Below are positions 17,952 through 27,055 of a DNA stretch of 64,000 nt, one piece after another; position 1 is the stretch's first letter; each line of letters begins with the position of its first letter. Under the pieces are notes generated by a model. The model was not told the DNA's origin. It did not search any database and was given only the letters and a program-made list of their open reading frames with translations. Both the position numbers and the translations under genes were made by a program. This DNA is from Anaerohalosphaera lusitana (GTDB lineage: Bacteria > Planctomycetota > Phycisphaerae > Sedimentisphaerales > Anaerohalosphaeraceae): the NCBI RefSeq assembly GCF_002007645.1, contig NZ_CP019791.1, forward strand, positions 3,526,593-3,590,592, written 5' to 3'.

Positions 17952-18668
17952 ATGGCATTACTGAATGTAAACATAGACCACGTAGCCACCATCCGGCAGG
18001 CACGTCTGACCGACGAGCCCGACCCGGCATGGGCCGCTATGCAGTGCGAACTCGCCGGCGCTAACGGCATCACAGTACACCTGCGCCAGGACCGCAGACA
18101 CATTAACGACCGTGACGTCCGCGTACTGAAGGAAACCGTCGCCAGCAAATTCAACCTCGAAATGTGCATGGCCGACGAAATGGTCAAGATCGCCGAAGAC
18201 ATCGTCCCCGACCAGGTCACTCTCGTACCCGAAAAACGCCGCGAACTCACCACCGAAGGCGGCCTCGACTGCGTAAAAACAAAGGAACAGCTCGCAAAGG
18301 TCACCAAACGCCTGCAGAAAAAAGGCATCCTCGTAAGCGCCTTCATCGCACCCGAAGAATCACAGATACTCGCCGCTGCCGACTGCGGCTGCGAAGCAGT
18401 CGAACTGCACACAGGCATGTACGCGAACGCTGTCAAAGATAAAAAAGTCGAATCGACACTAAACGACCTCCGCGATGCATACGACATCGCCGTAACCAGC
18501 GGCCTCGTCGTCCACGCGGGTCACGGCCTGACATACCGAAATATCGAACCCGTCACCGCCATACAGGGCCTCTGCGAGTTCAACATCGGCCACAGCATCG
18601 TCTCGCGAGCTGTGATCGTCGGCATGCGTCAGGCCACAGAAGAAATGATAAAGTTATTAACCAGATGA
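17952..18668 (+). CDS. pdxJ: Pyridoxine 5'-phosphate synthase
   Basis: A 238-residue TIM-barrel enzyme matching the family length. Conserved blocks are LNVNIDHVATIRQAR, the HLRQDRRHI phosphate/substrate motif, QVTLVPEKR, VELHTGMYAN and VVHAGHGLTYRN. It condenses 1-deoxyxylulose 5-phosphate with 3-amino-2-oxopropyl phosphate in vitamin B6 synthesis. TAAGGAAAATCA precedes the ATG. dapA follows after 22 bases and the two appear co-transcribed. Confidence 0.96.
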   Translation: MALLNVNIDHVATIRQARLTDEPDPAWAAMQCELAGANGITVHLRQDRRHINDRDVRVLKETVASKFNLEMCMADEMVKIAEDIVPDQVTLVPEKRRELTTEGGLDCVKTKEQLAKVTKRLQKKGILVSAFIAPEESQILAAADCGCEAVELHTGMYANAVKDKKVESTLNDLRDAYDIAVTSGLVVHAGHGLTYRNIEPVTAIQGLCEFNIGHSIVSRAVIVGMRQATEEMIKLLTR

Positions 18669-18690
18669 TCATCAATTGGGAGATTCATTC

Positions 18691-19566
18691 ATGTTTAAAG
18701 GAAGTTACGTCGCCATCATAACCCCGTTCAAGAACGGTGAGGTTGATTACGAAACACTCGAAAAACTCGTCAACTGGCAGATCGAACAAGGCATCAACGG
18801 CCTCGTCCCCGTCGGTACCACCGGCGAATCGCCCACGCTCAACAACGACGAGCACAAAAAAGTTATCGAAACCGTCGTCAAGGCCGCCAACGGCAGAGTT
18901 CCCGTCATCGCGGGCGCAGGCTCCAACAGCACCGCCGAAGCAGTCGAAATGACCGAATTCGCAAAAAAGGTCGGCGCCGATGCAACCCTCCAGGTCGGCC
19001 CATACTACAACAAACCCGAGCAGGAAGGCTTCTACCAGCACTTCAAGACCATCGCCGAAGCTGTCGATCTGCCCGTCATACTCTACAACATCCCAGGCCG
19101 TTGCGGTGCGGGCATGACCCCCGAAACCATCGCTAGGCTCGCCGACGTCAAAAACGTCGTGGCAGTCAAAGAAGCGACAGGCAGCCTCGACCAGGCCAGT
19201 GAGATCGCCCTGCGTTGCGACATCACCATCCTCTCCGGCGACGACTCGCTCACCCTGCCCCTTGCAAGCGTAGGCGGCCAGGGCGTCATCAGCGTCATTG
19301 CAAACATCATCCCCGCAGACGTCAGAAAAATGACGGACCTCATCCTCGAAGGCAAGCTCACCGAAGCACGCGAATGGCACAAAAAACTGTTCGGCCTGGG
19401 CAAGACCATGCTCACCATGGCAACAAACCCCATCCCGGTAAAGACCGCCTGCTCGATGCTCGGCATGTGCACTCCCGAAATGAGACTGCCTATGACACCC
19501 CTCGAAGAGGACAAAAAGCAGGCCCTCAAAAAGGCCCTTCAGGATTACGGCCTCGACGTGAAATAG
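18691..19566 (+). CDS. dapA: 4-hydroxy-tetrahydrodipicolinate synthase
   Basis: A 291-residue (beta/alpha)8 enzyme of lysine and diaminopimelate synthesis that condenses pyruvate with aspartate semialdehyde. The catalytic residues are Thr43/Thr44 (GTTGES), Tyr132 (LYNIPGRCG), Arg137 and the Schiff-base Lys160 (AVKEATGSL). The ATG at 18691 is chosen over the in-frame TTG at 18676 because GGGAGA lies 7 bases upstream and the protein then begins MFKGSYVAIITPF, as in the family. It is second in the pdxJ-dapA unit and is followed by a strong terminator. Confidence 0.96.
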   Translation: MFKGSYVAIITPFKNGEVDYETLEKLVNWQIEQGINGLVPVGTTGESPTLNNDEHKKVIETVVKAANGRVPVIAGAGSNSTAEAVEMTEFAKKVGADATLQVGPYYNKPEQEGFYQHFKTIAEAVDLPVILYNIPGRCGAGMTPETIARLADVKNVVAVKEATGSLDQASEIALRCDITILSGDDSLTLPLASVGGQGVISVIANIIPADVRKMTDLILEGKLTEAREWHKKLFGLGKTMLTMATNPIPVKTACSMLGMCTPEMRLPMTPLEEDKKQALKKALQDYGLDVK

Positions 19567-19589
19567 TCACACACAATGACCAAAAGATC

Positions 19590-19626
19590 AAAACTGTCGG
19601 CACCTCAAAGTGTCGGCAGTTTTTTT
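19590..19626 (+). terminator. Rho-independent terminator of pdxJ-dapA
   Basis: A fully paired 14-bp stem (19590-19603 with 19610-19623, two G-T wobbles) with loop CTCAAA, followed by T residues. Confidence 0.92.
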
Positions 19627-19654
19627 ATTAGCAAGAAATAGCGACCAACGTAAG

Positions 19655-19732
19655 CCGCACAATTTCACGGTCCGCCCAGAATGGACCAACCATAAAGTTC
19701 GTCGGAGGCGCGGCTGTTAAATTTTGTAGCGG
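19655..19732 (+). repeat. Palindromic dispersed repeat, copy A
   Basis: One of three copies in the window (others at 48194-48265 and, inverted, 52023-52097). It starts CCGCACAATTTCACGGTCCG and ends CTGTTAAATTTTGTAGCGG; the ends are imperfect inverted repeats. It fills the space between the dapA terminator and the convergent glycosyltransferase stop codon. It is the most diverged copy. Confidence 0.75.
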
Positions 19733-20863
19733 TCATTCATGCTCCCCCGCACCCAGGTTCTTGTGCTTCACCTGCGCACCGATATAAGTATCCGTCAGCG
19801 AATCTGCCATACGGCTCACACTGTGATACTTGCGAAGATAGTCCTGCCCGTTCTGTGCCATACACCTTGCCCGATCCTTGTCCTCCAGTATCTTCTGCAA
19901 TGCCGAATACACGCTCAGCTCATCATAAGGATCGAACACAACCGCCGTCTCATCCGGTATCACCATATCATCCTTGATATGCCTGCTCGTCGCCACCGCC
20001 ATCCCCACACTCATCGCCTCCAGCAGCCGCGAATTGAACTCACGCCTCGGCTGAGGCTGAATGAACACATCCGCACCCGCAAACAAGGGTCTGATCGGTT
20101 CAACCTCCCCCACCAGCGTGATTATCTGCGAAAGCTCCAGACTGTGTATCTGCCGGTGTATCGCACGCTCCGCCTTGCCCTTGCCAAGTATAGCCAGCAC
20201 GAACTCATACCCGTCGATAACCAGGTGCCGGATAGCGTTAAGCAGCGCCTTGAAATCCTGCTCCTTATGCAGATCCTGGGCCAATATTATGCTCGTAACC
20301 GCATGCTCACCCGAAAAACACGCCGTGCTGTCCTCAACGAAGGTCCCGATATTGATCTGCTCCAGCTTCTCTTCCGCATACGGCGACTTCTTGCACATGG
20401 CCTCCGATATCTTCCGCGAAGATGCCACAACAGAAGTACAGTGCTCATCCTTCATGTAATTTGCACTCGGCCGCAACGCCAGCCGATTGACCGACAGCAC
20501 ATAAGGCAGATCCATGATATGCGCCACCTGCCGCGTTATCTTGAACCTGCTCGAACTGAACGCATGCAGAACCGACGGCTTGAACTTGCCCAGCCGATCC
20601 ACCAGCATATTGCGATTCTGCCTGCATAAAAAAGGCAGCTTGAACACCGGATAACACATCGCAGTCGCCGTCGGCCCCATCACCGCATCTATATTCACGT
20701 CAGGCGGACAAACCAGCGCAGCCTCATGAGACTTCTCCGCCAGCCCCGCCAGCAGATGCTGCAGCCCCGTTGCATAGTCACGAATAGCGTAAGCATCTAC
20801 GAATATCGCAGGTCTTACAGGCACCTTGCCGGACTTGGATGTCTTCGACGACCCGTTATCCAT
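19733..20863 (-). CDS. GT4-type glycosyltransferase
   Basis: A 376-residue GT-B fold protein. The N-terminal half begins AIFVDAYAIRDYATGLQHLL and the C-terminal half holds the nucleotide-sugar site: ILAQDLHKEQDFKALLNAI, LAILGKGKAERAI, then EFNSRLLEAMSVGMAVATS, the E-x7-E motif. It transfers a sugar from a nucleotide donor, probably for a cell-surface glycan. The acceptor is unknown and no glycan-synthesis neighbours are present. Its stop codon directly abuts repeat copy A. Confidence 0.85.
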   Translation of the reverse strand: MDNGSSKTSKSGKVPVRPAIFVDAYAIRDYATGLQHLLAGLAEKSHEAALVCPPDVNIDAVMGPTATAMCYPVFKLPFLCRQNRNMLVDRLGKFKPSVLHAFSSSRFKITRQVAHIMDLPYVLSVNRLALRPSANYMKDEHCTSVVASSRKISEAMCKKSPYAEEKLEQINIGTFVEDSTACFSGEHAVTSIILAQDLHKEQDFKALLNAIRHLVIDGYEFVLAILGKGKAERAIHRQIHSLELSQIITLVGEVEPIRPLFAGADVFIQPQPRREFNSRLLEAMSVGMAVATSRHIKDDMVIPDETAVVFDPYDELSVYSALQKILEDKDRARCMAQNGQDYLRKYHSVSRMADSLTDTYIGAQVKHKNLGAGEHE

Positions 20864-20953
20864 AAAATCAGCTTCCTGAATCCGATCAAAAACAAAAAAG
20901 CAACGGACAACTGATCGGCCCGAAAAACATACCGACCCGTCCGTATATTTCCC

Positions 20954-21808
20954 CTAACCGAGTGTCCTCATCATCTGCCCCAGTTTCTCCATCTCACCGG
21001 GCTTTACATGATAACACAACCCGTCATCCGGGAATTTCGACTCCCTTATCTCATCCGCATAACGCCTCAAGGCATCGCGGGTAGGCGTCGCAAGATCCGC
21101 ATAACTCTTTGCGAACTTCGGCATCGGCCCGCTCGACAATCCCAGTATGTCCGAGATGATAAGGATCTGACCGTCACAATCGGGCCCCGCACCGCAGCTT
21201 ATCACCGGCACAGGACTTCGCTCAGTGATTATCTTCGCTACCTCCCTGGCGGTCCCCTCGATCAGAAGCATACTGGCACCCGCCTTCACCATCTTATCCG
21301 AAAGCGTGATCAGATCGAATGCCATATCCGCCGTCGTCCCCTGCGCCTTGAGCTTACCCAGCTTCACCACGCTCTGAGGCCTGATCCCGATATGCGCCGT
21401 CACCGGTATACCCGCATCACTGACCGCCTTCACAACGTCCAACTGCGCTGCCGTCGCCTCGATCTTGACCGTCGCAGCACCCGACTCCACGATAAACCTG
21501 CCGGCGTTACGAACAGCGTCCGCGATCGACGTATGATACGAAAGAAACGGCATATCCGCCATTATGCAAAGATTCGGCGCCGCCCTCTTGACCGCAGCCG
21601 TGATCTGCACCATAAAATCCATAGTCACTGGCAGCGTGCTGTCGTGCCCAAGTATCACCTGGGCCGCACTGTCGCCAACCAGTATCATATCCACACCGGC
21701 CTCAGCCGCCAGCTTCGCGGTCGTATAGTCATAGCAGCTTACAGACGTTATTTTTCTGCCGGCATTCCGCATTCCCAGAAGGTCGGCAATTGTGATCTTA
21801 TCCGGCAT
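20954..21808 (-). CDS. panB: 3-methyl-2-oxobutanoate hydroxymethyltransferase
   Basis: A 284-residue enzyme of pantothenate synthesis that adds a hydroxymethyl group from methylene-tetrahydrofolate to 2-oxoisovalerate. Conserved blocks are SCYDYTTAKLAAEAGVD, LVGDSAAQVILGHDST, MADMPFLSY, VTAHIGIRPQS and SCGAGPDCDGQILI. The ATG at 21808 (second codon of the open frame, after a TTG) follows GGGAC by 9 bases. No other pan genes are nearby. Confidence 0.95.
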   Translation of the reverse strand: MPDKITIADLLGMRNAGRKITSVSCYDYTTAKLAAEAGVDMILVGDSAAQVILGHDSTLPVTMDFMVQITAAVKRAAPNLCIMADMPFLSYHTSIADAVRNAGRFIVESGAATVKIEATAAQLDVVKAVSDAGIPVTAHIGIRPQSVVKLGKLKAQGTTADMAFDLITLSDKMVKAGASMLLIEGTAREVAKIITERSPVPVISCGAGPDCDGQILIISDILGLSSGPMPKFAKSYADLATPTRDALRRYADEIRESKFPDDGLCYHVKPGEMEKLGQMMRTLG

Positions 21809-21949
21809 CAAATGTGTCCCAAATCAACTAAAACACGCTGTAAAATCGTCGAAAAACCAGCAATTCATTATAGGCTGAATAAGGTATTCGTCAAGAAATG
21901 AATGAACTACCAGCCAAACGCACAAATAGCCCACTAAATAGATGCTATA

Positions 21950-22110
21950 GGGTAGCTCTAATAATTGCTTTTGAGCGGCAAGTAGAAGATCTTTGCGTTC
22001 CGGCAAGGAAGACAGATCAGCTTTAGTTGCCGCTAAAGCGGTTTTTGTCTGACGCCGCTCGGAATCAAAAAGATTCGCTTGTCCGCCAAAATGAATTGTT
22101 AGAGCTGCCC
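21950..22110. repeat. 161-bp inverted-repeat element (MITE-like), copy 1
   Basis: The ends are inverted repeats of about 30 bp: GGGTAGCTCTAATAATT at the left and, read inward from the right, GGGCAGCTCTAACAATT. The element is flanked on both sides by TATA (21946-21949 and 22111-22114), a 4-bp target duplication. A second copy lies at 32099-32258. On the minus strand there is an open frame through the element (including NLFDSERRQTKTAL), but it has no convincing start. Confidence 0.82.
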
Positions 22111-22485
22111 TATAGTCTTATTAGGCCCTGTGCTGTTTTATACCGTGGCAAGGTTTTGCTTTAAAATGAATCTACAGCCTTGAATGAACTTGTCCCCATG
22201 CGATGAACAGTATCACCTTTGAACTAAGGTGGAACTGTCTAGCTTGCGTAACGGTTACCCGACACTAGTTGAGAGGGCTCGGAAGGCTATCGAGGCCAGA
22301 GTCGAGTCGATTGCGGACTGCCCGCTAACTGTTTTAGTTCTCCCAAAAACAACCCCTTTTGCAGTGTGCTGTACACAGTCGCTCGCGGCAAACCGCAACC
22401 CAAAGGTCAGCAGTGATCCCTCTCCATCTGGGACGCAGTATCGACACCTGAATTACGGCCTTAATATATGGCGACCTTCTTCGGC
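22111..22485. other. Intergenic region, nothing recognised
   Basis: Between the inverted-repeat element and the stop of the GH43/GH117-like gene. A plus-strand open frame from 22229 runs into the antisense of that gene and has no family resemblance. No promoter, terminator or RNA gene was seen. Confidence 0.4.
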
Positions 22486-23601
22486 CTATTCATCCACCAG
22501 TTCAAACCGAATAAGGAAGGGGGACGGGCCGCCGGGGTTTTTCATTGAGATGCCCCAACTGATCAGCTTACCCTCATCAACCGGTCTGGTCAGGTCTTCG
22601 CGAAAACACGCCGGTGCCACAGGTTTCGGCACTACTTTAACCCCTAACGGCTGACTTGTAAAATCCAACCCGTCCGGAGCATACTCGATCGTTTTGGTCA
22701 AGGACGCATAGGCACCTATTCCTTCATGCCACGGCCAGATCATTACCTCGTGACTTTTGTCAAGGATCGCTTTGCCTTGGTTCAGGCGGACATGTTCGCT
22801 CTCCGGTCTGTCGGCCACAGCAACACCCATCTTGGTGAAAAGCGGACCGCGCCTGCCATGATCGATATTACGACCCTTATAATACAACCAGACATCTTCG
22901 TCGCCATCCCCGTCAAAGTCCCTGACAAGCAGAGCGGCATCATCAACCCGATAACTGTCGAATGCGGACTTGGCTTTTTCCTCACTTGCTCTTGGTCCCA
23001 CCTCAAGAGCCGGCTGCTCGCTCACTCTGGTAAACGGACCATCGGGCGAGTCCGAGACGGCTGCCCCAATTGCAGTGAAATCTGTCGTTGAGTTGTTCTC
23101 GAAGAAAAACTTATCTTCATTGGTTGGCTTGACGCCTGTGTAGTACAGGTAATACTTTCCGCCAAATTTGACTATGTTCGGCGTAAAGACCGCAAATGAA
23201 TCGAATGCTCCCTTTTTCCCCAGGCCAAGAGCCTGCCCCTGCTCTGTCCATGTCCTGCCTTCATCGGTACTGGTTGCATACCAGATGGTGCCAACGTATC
23301 CACTTGTCTTGAGATGAAGAAAATTCCTCGGCAGTTTTGCATGATCGACTTTTGTGTACCAGACATAATAAGTCTCGCCCACGCGGATTATGTCACTCGG
23401 ATCACGGCGGGTAATCCCGTTTTCAAGCCCAATCCCTGACACCTCCTGGTAGCGGAAAGTTTTTCCCTCCAACTGAGCTTTCATCTTGTCAATCGATTCG
23501 GCCTCGACCTCACCGCCAACAACGGTCGCCGTTGCCGACATAATCAGCACTGTCAAACAGAGCACACCTGCAATCCTGTAACAAAAACACGAATGACTCA
23601 T
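22486..23601 (-). CDS. Exported GH43/GH117-like glycosidase
   Basis: A 371-residue exported five-bladed beta-propeller type protein. The ATG at 23601 is chosen because AAAGGAG lies 6 bases upstream and it starts a Sec signal peptide (IAGVLCLTVLIMSATATVV); the longer frame to 23703 has no ribosome site. The blade motifs include GITRRDPSDIIRVGETYYVW, FAVFTPNIVKFGGKYYLYYT, VDDAALLVRDFDGDGDEDVW and AVSDSPDGPF. The RRDPSDII segment with the propeller pattern suggests GH117 or GH43-like enzymes, which act on agar-type galactans or arabinans. An Asp in the first blade is the likely base. The precise family and substrate are not settled. Confidence 0.7.
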   Translation of the reverse strand: MSHSCFCYRIAGVLCLTVLIMSATATVVGGEVEAESIDKMKAQLEGKTFRYQEVSGIGLENGITRRDPSDIIRVGETYYVWYTKVDHAKLPRNFLHLKTSGYVGTIWYATSTDEGRTWTEQGQALGLGKKGAFDSFAVFTPNIVKFGGKYYLYYTGVKPTNEDKFFFENNSTTDFTAIGAAVSDSPDGPFTRVSEQPALEVGPRASEEKAKSAFDSYRVDDAALLVRDFDGDGDEDVWLYYKGRNIDHGRRGPLFTKMGVAVADRPESEHVRLNQGKAILDKSHEVMIWPWHEGIGAYASLTKTIEYAPDGLDFTSQPLGVKVVPKPVAPACFREDLTRPVDEGKLISWGISMKNPGGPSPFLIRFELVDE

Positions 23602-23912
23602 TGAGCTCCTTTCAAAAGCCTCTGCATGATATTTCCAAATTCTGAGGCGGAAAATACGCCTTATTCCATCATCTCCATTGAATTTTCGCCATCGGTTCGG
23701 CAATCTTGATCATATCCGCACTCATCAAAAGGGAAAATCTACGCCCCAGCCTGCATAACCTGATGTGCTTTGCCGAGCTTCTTCCATGTAGATTTCTGAC
23801 ACCCTGATGTTATTATCGCTTGCTCAAGTGCGCATCTTATGTCAGCCTGCTTTAGATTATAGAAGCCATTTCAAAATGCCTCTACTATTTTCGCAATCCA
23901 CACGAACCACCA
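23602..23912. other. Intergenic region with a solitary inverted-repeat end
   Basis: No gene. AGAAGCCATTTCAAAATG at 23861-23878 closely resembles the terminal repeat of the element at 37858-38020, but no partner end was found nearby. Confidence 0.35.
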
Positions 23913-24698
23913 CTAATAAAATATTATTCCCGCAGCTCCTGCATTAGCTCTGGGTTCCATTTCAGATTTCTTGTTGTATGTGACGCTTCCATCACCGTAT
24001 CCCAAGGGATTGTCAGTTGCGGTTGAAAACACGTTAAACTTAGTATCCATTTCTACCAGGTTACCACCATGTGAAAGGTCCCAGAAATGGCCGCTACCGC
24101 CTGCCGCATTGCTGACACGATGTGCGAAGATAGGAGTCCGAGACGTAGCCTCGCCATCATTTTTTGGCCAATGAACCGGGTTGTTGACCATGTTTCCTTC
24201 ATCGTCCCTGAAACTGTACTTGGGTTCCTCTCCAAAGTAGGTATAATTTGCAAGCCACATATATGGGCTTGTAATATTGGCCGGATCCTGTCCAGCGTCC
24301 AGATCAACAGAACCCCAACCCCCATATGCACCGTTCTCATGTAAGTATTCGGGATTCTTAAAAATCGAATCTCCGGACCTAATTGATCGTATGACAGGAC
24401 ACAGCATTACATCCAGATCATCGATATAGGGGACCATAGCATGATACAGACTGTCATTACTGCCGTTACTTCTTGCGTATTCGGGGCTGTGGTCGCCATG
24501 GGAATGATATCTGCCGTCATTGTCAGTCGCATACAACTTCAGGTATAGCGAATGACTTCTAATGTTATTCGCGCAGTAGACACGCTTGGCCATTGTCTTG
24601 ACTTTGCCTAGAGCAGGCATCATGATCGCAAGCAGCAACGCTATGATTGAAATCACGACCAGCAATTCAATTAAAGTAAAAGCCTTTTTGTTATGCAT
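23913..24698 (-). CDS. Prepilin-like protein (H-X9-DG family)
   Basis: A 261-residue protein with a short basic leader and KAFTLIELLVVISIIALLLA, a class III prepilin signal with Glu at +5. The globular part contains CANNIRSHSLYLKLYATDNDGRYH, GHFWDLSHGGNLVEMD and GYGDGSVTY, the H-X-DG type C-terminus common in Planctomycetota and Verrucomicrobiota. It is presumably processed by prepilin peptidase and exposed by the type II/IV machinery. It lies in the minus-strand block headed by the sigma/FecR pair, 112 bases downstream of the EEP-domain gene. Confidence 0.85.
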   Translation of the reverse strand: MHNKKAFTLIELLVVISIIALLLAIMMPALGKVKTMAKRVYCANNIRSHSLYLKLYATDNDGRYHSHGDHSPEYARSNGSNDSLYHAMVPYIDDLDVMLCPVIRSIRSGDSIFKNPEYLHENGAYGGWGSVDLDAGQDPANITSPYMWLANYTYFGEEPKYSFRDDEGNMVNNPVHWPKNDGEATSRTPIFAHRVSNAAGGSGHFWDLSHGGNLVEMDTKFNVFSTATDNPLGYGDGSVTYNKKSEMEPRANAGAAGIIFY

Positions 24699-24810
24699 TA
24701 TTTGCCCCTTTGATCAAAACGAGATTTCCAGTTATATTGTATAATCCAACCAATCCATTTTACAATTCACCGCTGAGCCATCAATATCTTGTTCTCAGGA
24801 CGTATCGGAA

Positions 24811-26964
24811 TTATCGTTCAATTTTAAAAGTCGCTATCACTCCTCTATGATCTGATGGCCAGGAACCACTGTATCGGATATCCGGCTGTATTTCCGATTT
24901 ACCCTGATGTTCGGGATTGTTCGGATTTTCACCAATAACAGCAGCATCTGTAACCATCACGCCTTTACCGGCATACATGATCCAGTCAATTCGATCAACT
25001 ACCTGGTTGGGGCCATCTGGAGCATCAGCATCATAGGGACGTCGGCCAGGCGTATTATTCGCATACGGCGGCGTCCAAGTATTGCCCGGTTTAGCAACCG
25101 GATCGGGGAATATTGCTCGGTAGGCATCAACCATGCCGGCATCGGTCATTGTCTTGGAACCTCGCCACTCAATGTCAAACCGCAATGGTGTCCCGGAAGA
25201 ATTATTGATCCACCGATCTGCTCCGCTTACCATATAATCGGCCGTCCAGTCCAGATGAGATGCTTCGTTAAAATCACCCATAAGTACGACTGGCCTTCCA
25301 GCATCGATATGTGTTTGCAGTCGATCACGCGTATAGTTATATGTTTCCTGAATGCTTATTGTATTTAAAATTTCTTGTTCGAATTGCTCCAGGTCTGCTG
25401 GAACCGAACCGTTAATTATTCGGTTTTGTACGACCATAGGGCCATATCCGCCTGAAGGCCACCAGTGTGCAACATGAACATAGATCCACTGATCCTCATT
25501 GAAATTCACACGGTAAGCGTAAGAGTTTCTGGAGGAGTTGCTAGGATTATAGGGATCCTGTTCGATCGCAAATTTTGCATAAATTTTCCCAAGTTTCCGC
25601 CAACTGCTGTCGTTCGCCTGAAGCGCAGTTAAAATGGGATCAGGGTTTGAAGTATTGTGCTCGGTAATCCCTACAATATCAGCGCCGGATTCAATTATCA
25701 CATTGGCAATATCCTGGTAGCGATTTTTGTAATATAGTGGCGAAGTAGCGCCGATCGTCGCGACTGGATCTCCACCCGAAAGAATATTAAAGGTCATAAC
25801 CTTAAGCTCTGTCGCATTGACATTATAACACCCAATCCTGTTAGTGACCGTGCATGCAAGCCATTGACGGGCTATTTCAGCCAGATCGGCTAAATCCACA
25901 ATACAATCTTTGTTTACATCTGCAGTTAAATAACCCCCGGGTCCGCAAAGATTGTTATCATAGATTAAAACCGTTAAAGGCGTAACAGCAACATCATCAT
26001 AATCTTCGTCGGCACTGGTAACACTAAATGTAATATCCGAATTGTGTGTCGATTCTTCTGCGACTTCATCATCTATTGCCGTTACAGTAATGGTCTGAGC
26101 AGTGTTCCAGTTATCCGGAGTAAATACAAGTTTGTCAATATCCAGGCTTATCTGATCATCGGCAGCAAGCGTTATCGTTACATCTTCAACAGGAGCGACT
26201 CCAAGCGAAACGGTAAATGTGTCAGCCGTAGGACCATCTTCATAGACAACCGGATCACCAGAAATCACCACATTGCCCAAAGCCGCCGAAGGCGAATATG
26301 CGCCGGTTGTATCAAAACGAATGTAATCAATTGTAGTCTGCCCGCCTTTTGTCGGAGCACTCCAGCGACCAATAAAGATCATTGACGACGCATTGTAAAA
26401 ATCACCGGCAATATTGGTTGCAAGAAGCTCACCATCAAGCCATAAGCGAGTACCATTGCCGTCATATGGATCATAAGCCATTCGAACCGTGCGGAAATTG
26501 GTCGACATGTCCGCTGACCATGCCACAGTTGCACCATAATCACCTGTAGTTCCGCGATCACTGATCCCATTAGCAAAAAACATGATCCATGGTGCAGCAA
26601 ACTCGCCTGTATTATCACGTGATATCATATCAAAAACAGGTGCACCGGCAACTAGGTCTGAATCGATGCGAAGCCGTGCTTCCCAGGTCCACCCTATAGA
26701 TGAGTCCACCGTACCGGCATTTGACCATGCGTCAAAGGATGAGTCAGACGTGGATACTGTCATGGTGCCGTCACCGTTTATAGTCGTTTTGCCGTCAATG
26801 TTTGTAGTGGTCCAGGACGAAAGTGTTCCTGGCAGCACGTTTCCTTCGATTTGTTCGAGCGAGGTAATAAAATTAAGCGAATCCCTTGACTCGATACCTC
26901 TTGCAAAACCACAAATACAGGTGAAAATAACAGCCGGTAACAATATCCTGAATGGCAATGTCAT
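24811..26964 (-). CDS. Secreted lectin-fold / Calx-beta / dockerin-like / EEP-nuclease fusion
   Basis: A 717-residue exported multidomain protein. After the signal peptide (LPAVIFTCICGFARG), residues about 25-230 form a concanavalin-like lectin domain homologous to the proteins at 27056 and 27935. A Calx-beta-like repeat follows (about 230-340). A dockerin-like motif then sits internally (TADVNKDCIVDLADLAEIAR, then QWL). Residues about 385-717 are an endonuclease/exonuclease/phosphatase domain: VMTFNILSGG, ITEHN, MGDFNEASHLDW, VDRIDWIMY and the final SDHRGVIATF. The catalytic Asn, Glu, Asp and His all appear present. The substrate could be DNA, a phosphodiester lipid or a sugar phosphate. Confidence 0.8.
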   Translation of the reverse strand: MTLPFRILLPAVIFTCICGFARGIESRDSLNFITSLEQIEGNVLPGTLSSWTTTNIDGKTTINGDGTMTVSTSDSSFDAWSNAGTVDSSIGWTWEARLRIDSDLVAGAPVFDMISRDNTGEFAAPWIMFFANGISDRGTTGDYGATVAWSADMSTNFRTVRMAYDPYDGNGTRLWLDGELLATNIAGDFYNASSMIFIGRWSAPTKGGQTTIDYIRFDTTGAYSPSAALGNVVISGDPVVYEDGPTADTFTVSLGVAPVEDVTITLAADDQISLDIDKLVFTPDNWNTAQTITVTAIDDEVAEESTHNSDITFSVTSADEDYDDVAVTPLTVLIYDNNLCGPGGYLTADVNKDCIVDLADLAEIARQWLACTVTNRIGCYNVNATELKVMTFNILSGGDPVATIGATSPLYYKNRYQDIANVIIESGADIVGITEHNTSNPDPILTALQANDSSWRKLGKIYAKFAIEQDPYNPSNSSRNSYAYRVNFNEDQWIYVHVAHWWPSGGYGPMVVQNRIINGSVPADLEQFEQEILNTISIQETYNYTRDRLQTHIDAGRPVVLMGDFNEASHLDWTADYMVSGADRWINNSSGTPLRFDIEWRGSKTMTDAGMVDAYRAIFPDPVAKPGNTWTPPYANNTPGRRPYDADAPDGPNQVVDRIDWIMYAGKGVMVTDAAVIGENPNNPEHQGKSEIQPDIRYSGSWPSDHRGVIATFKIER

Positions 26965-27055
26965 TGTATAAGTCTCTTTTTTTAATGTTTAATCTTGGCA
27001 AATCCGACCTCAAGGAGCGAGGTCGGATTTGCGCATTAAATACCAATTAGTGAAC

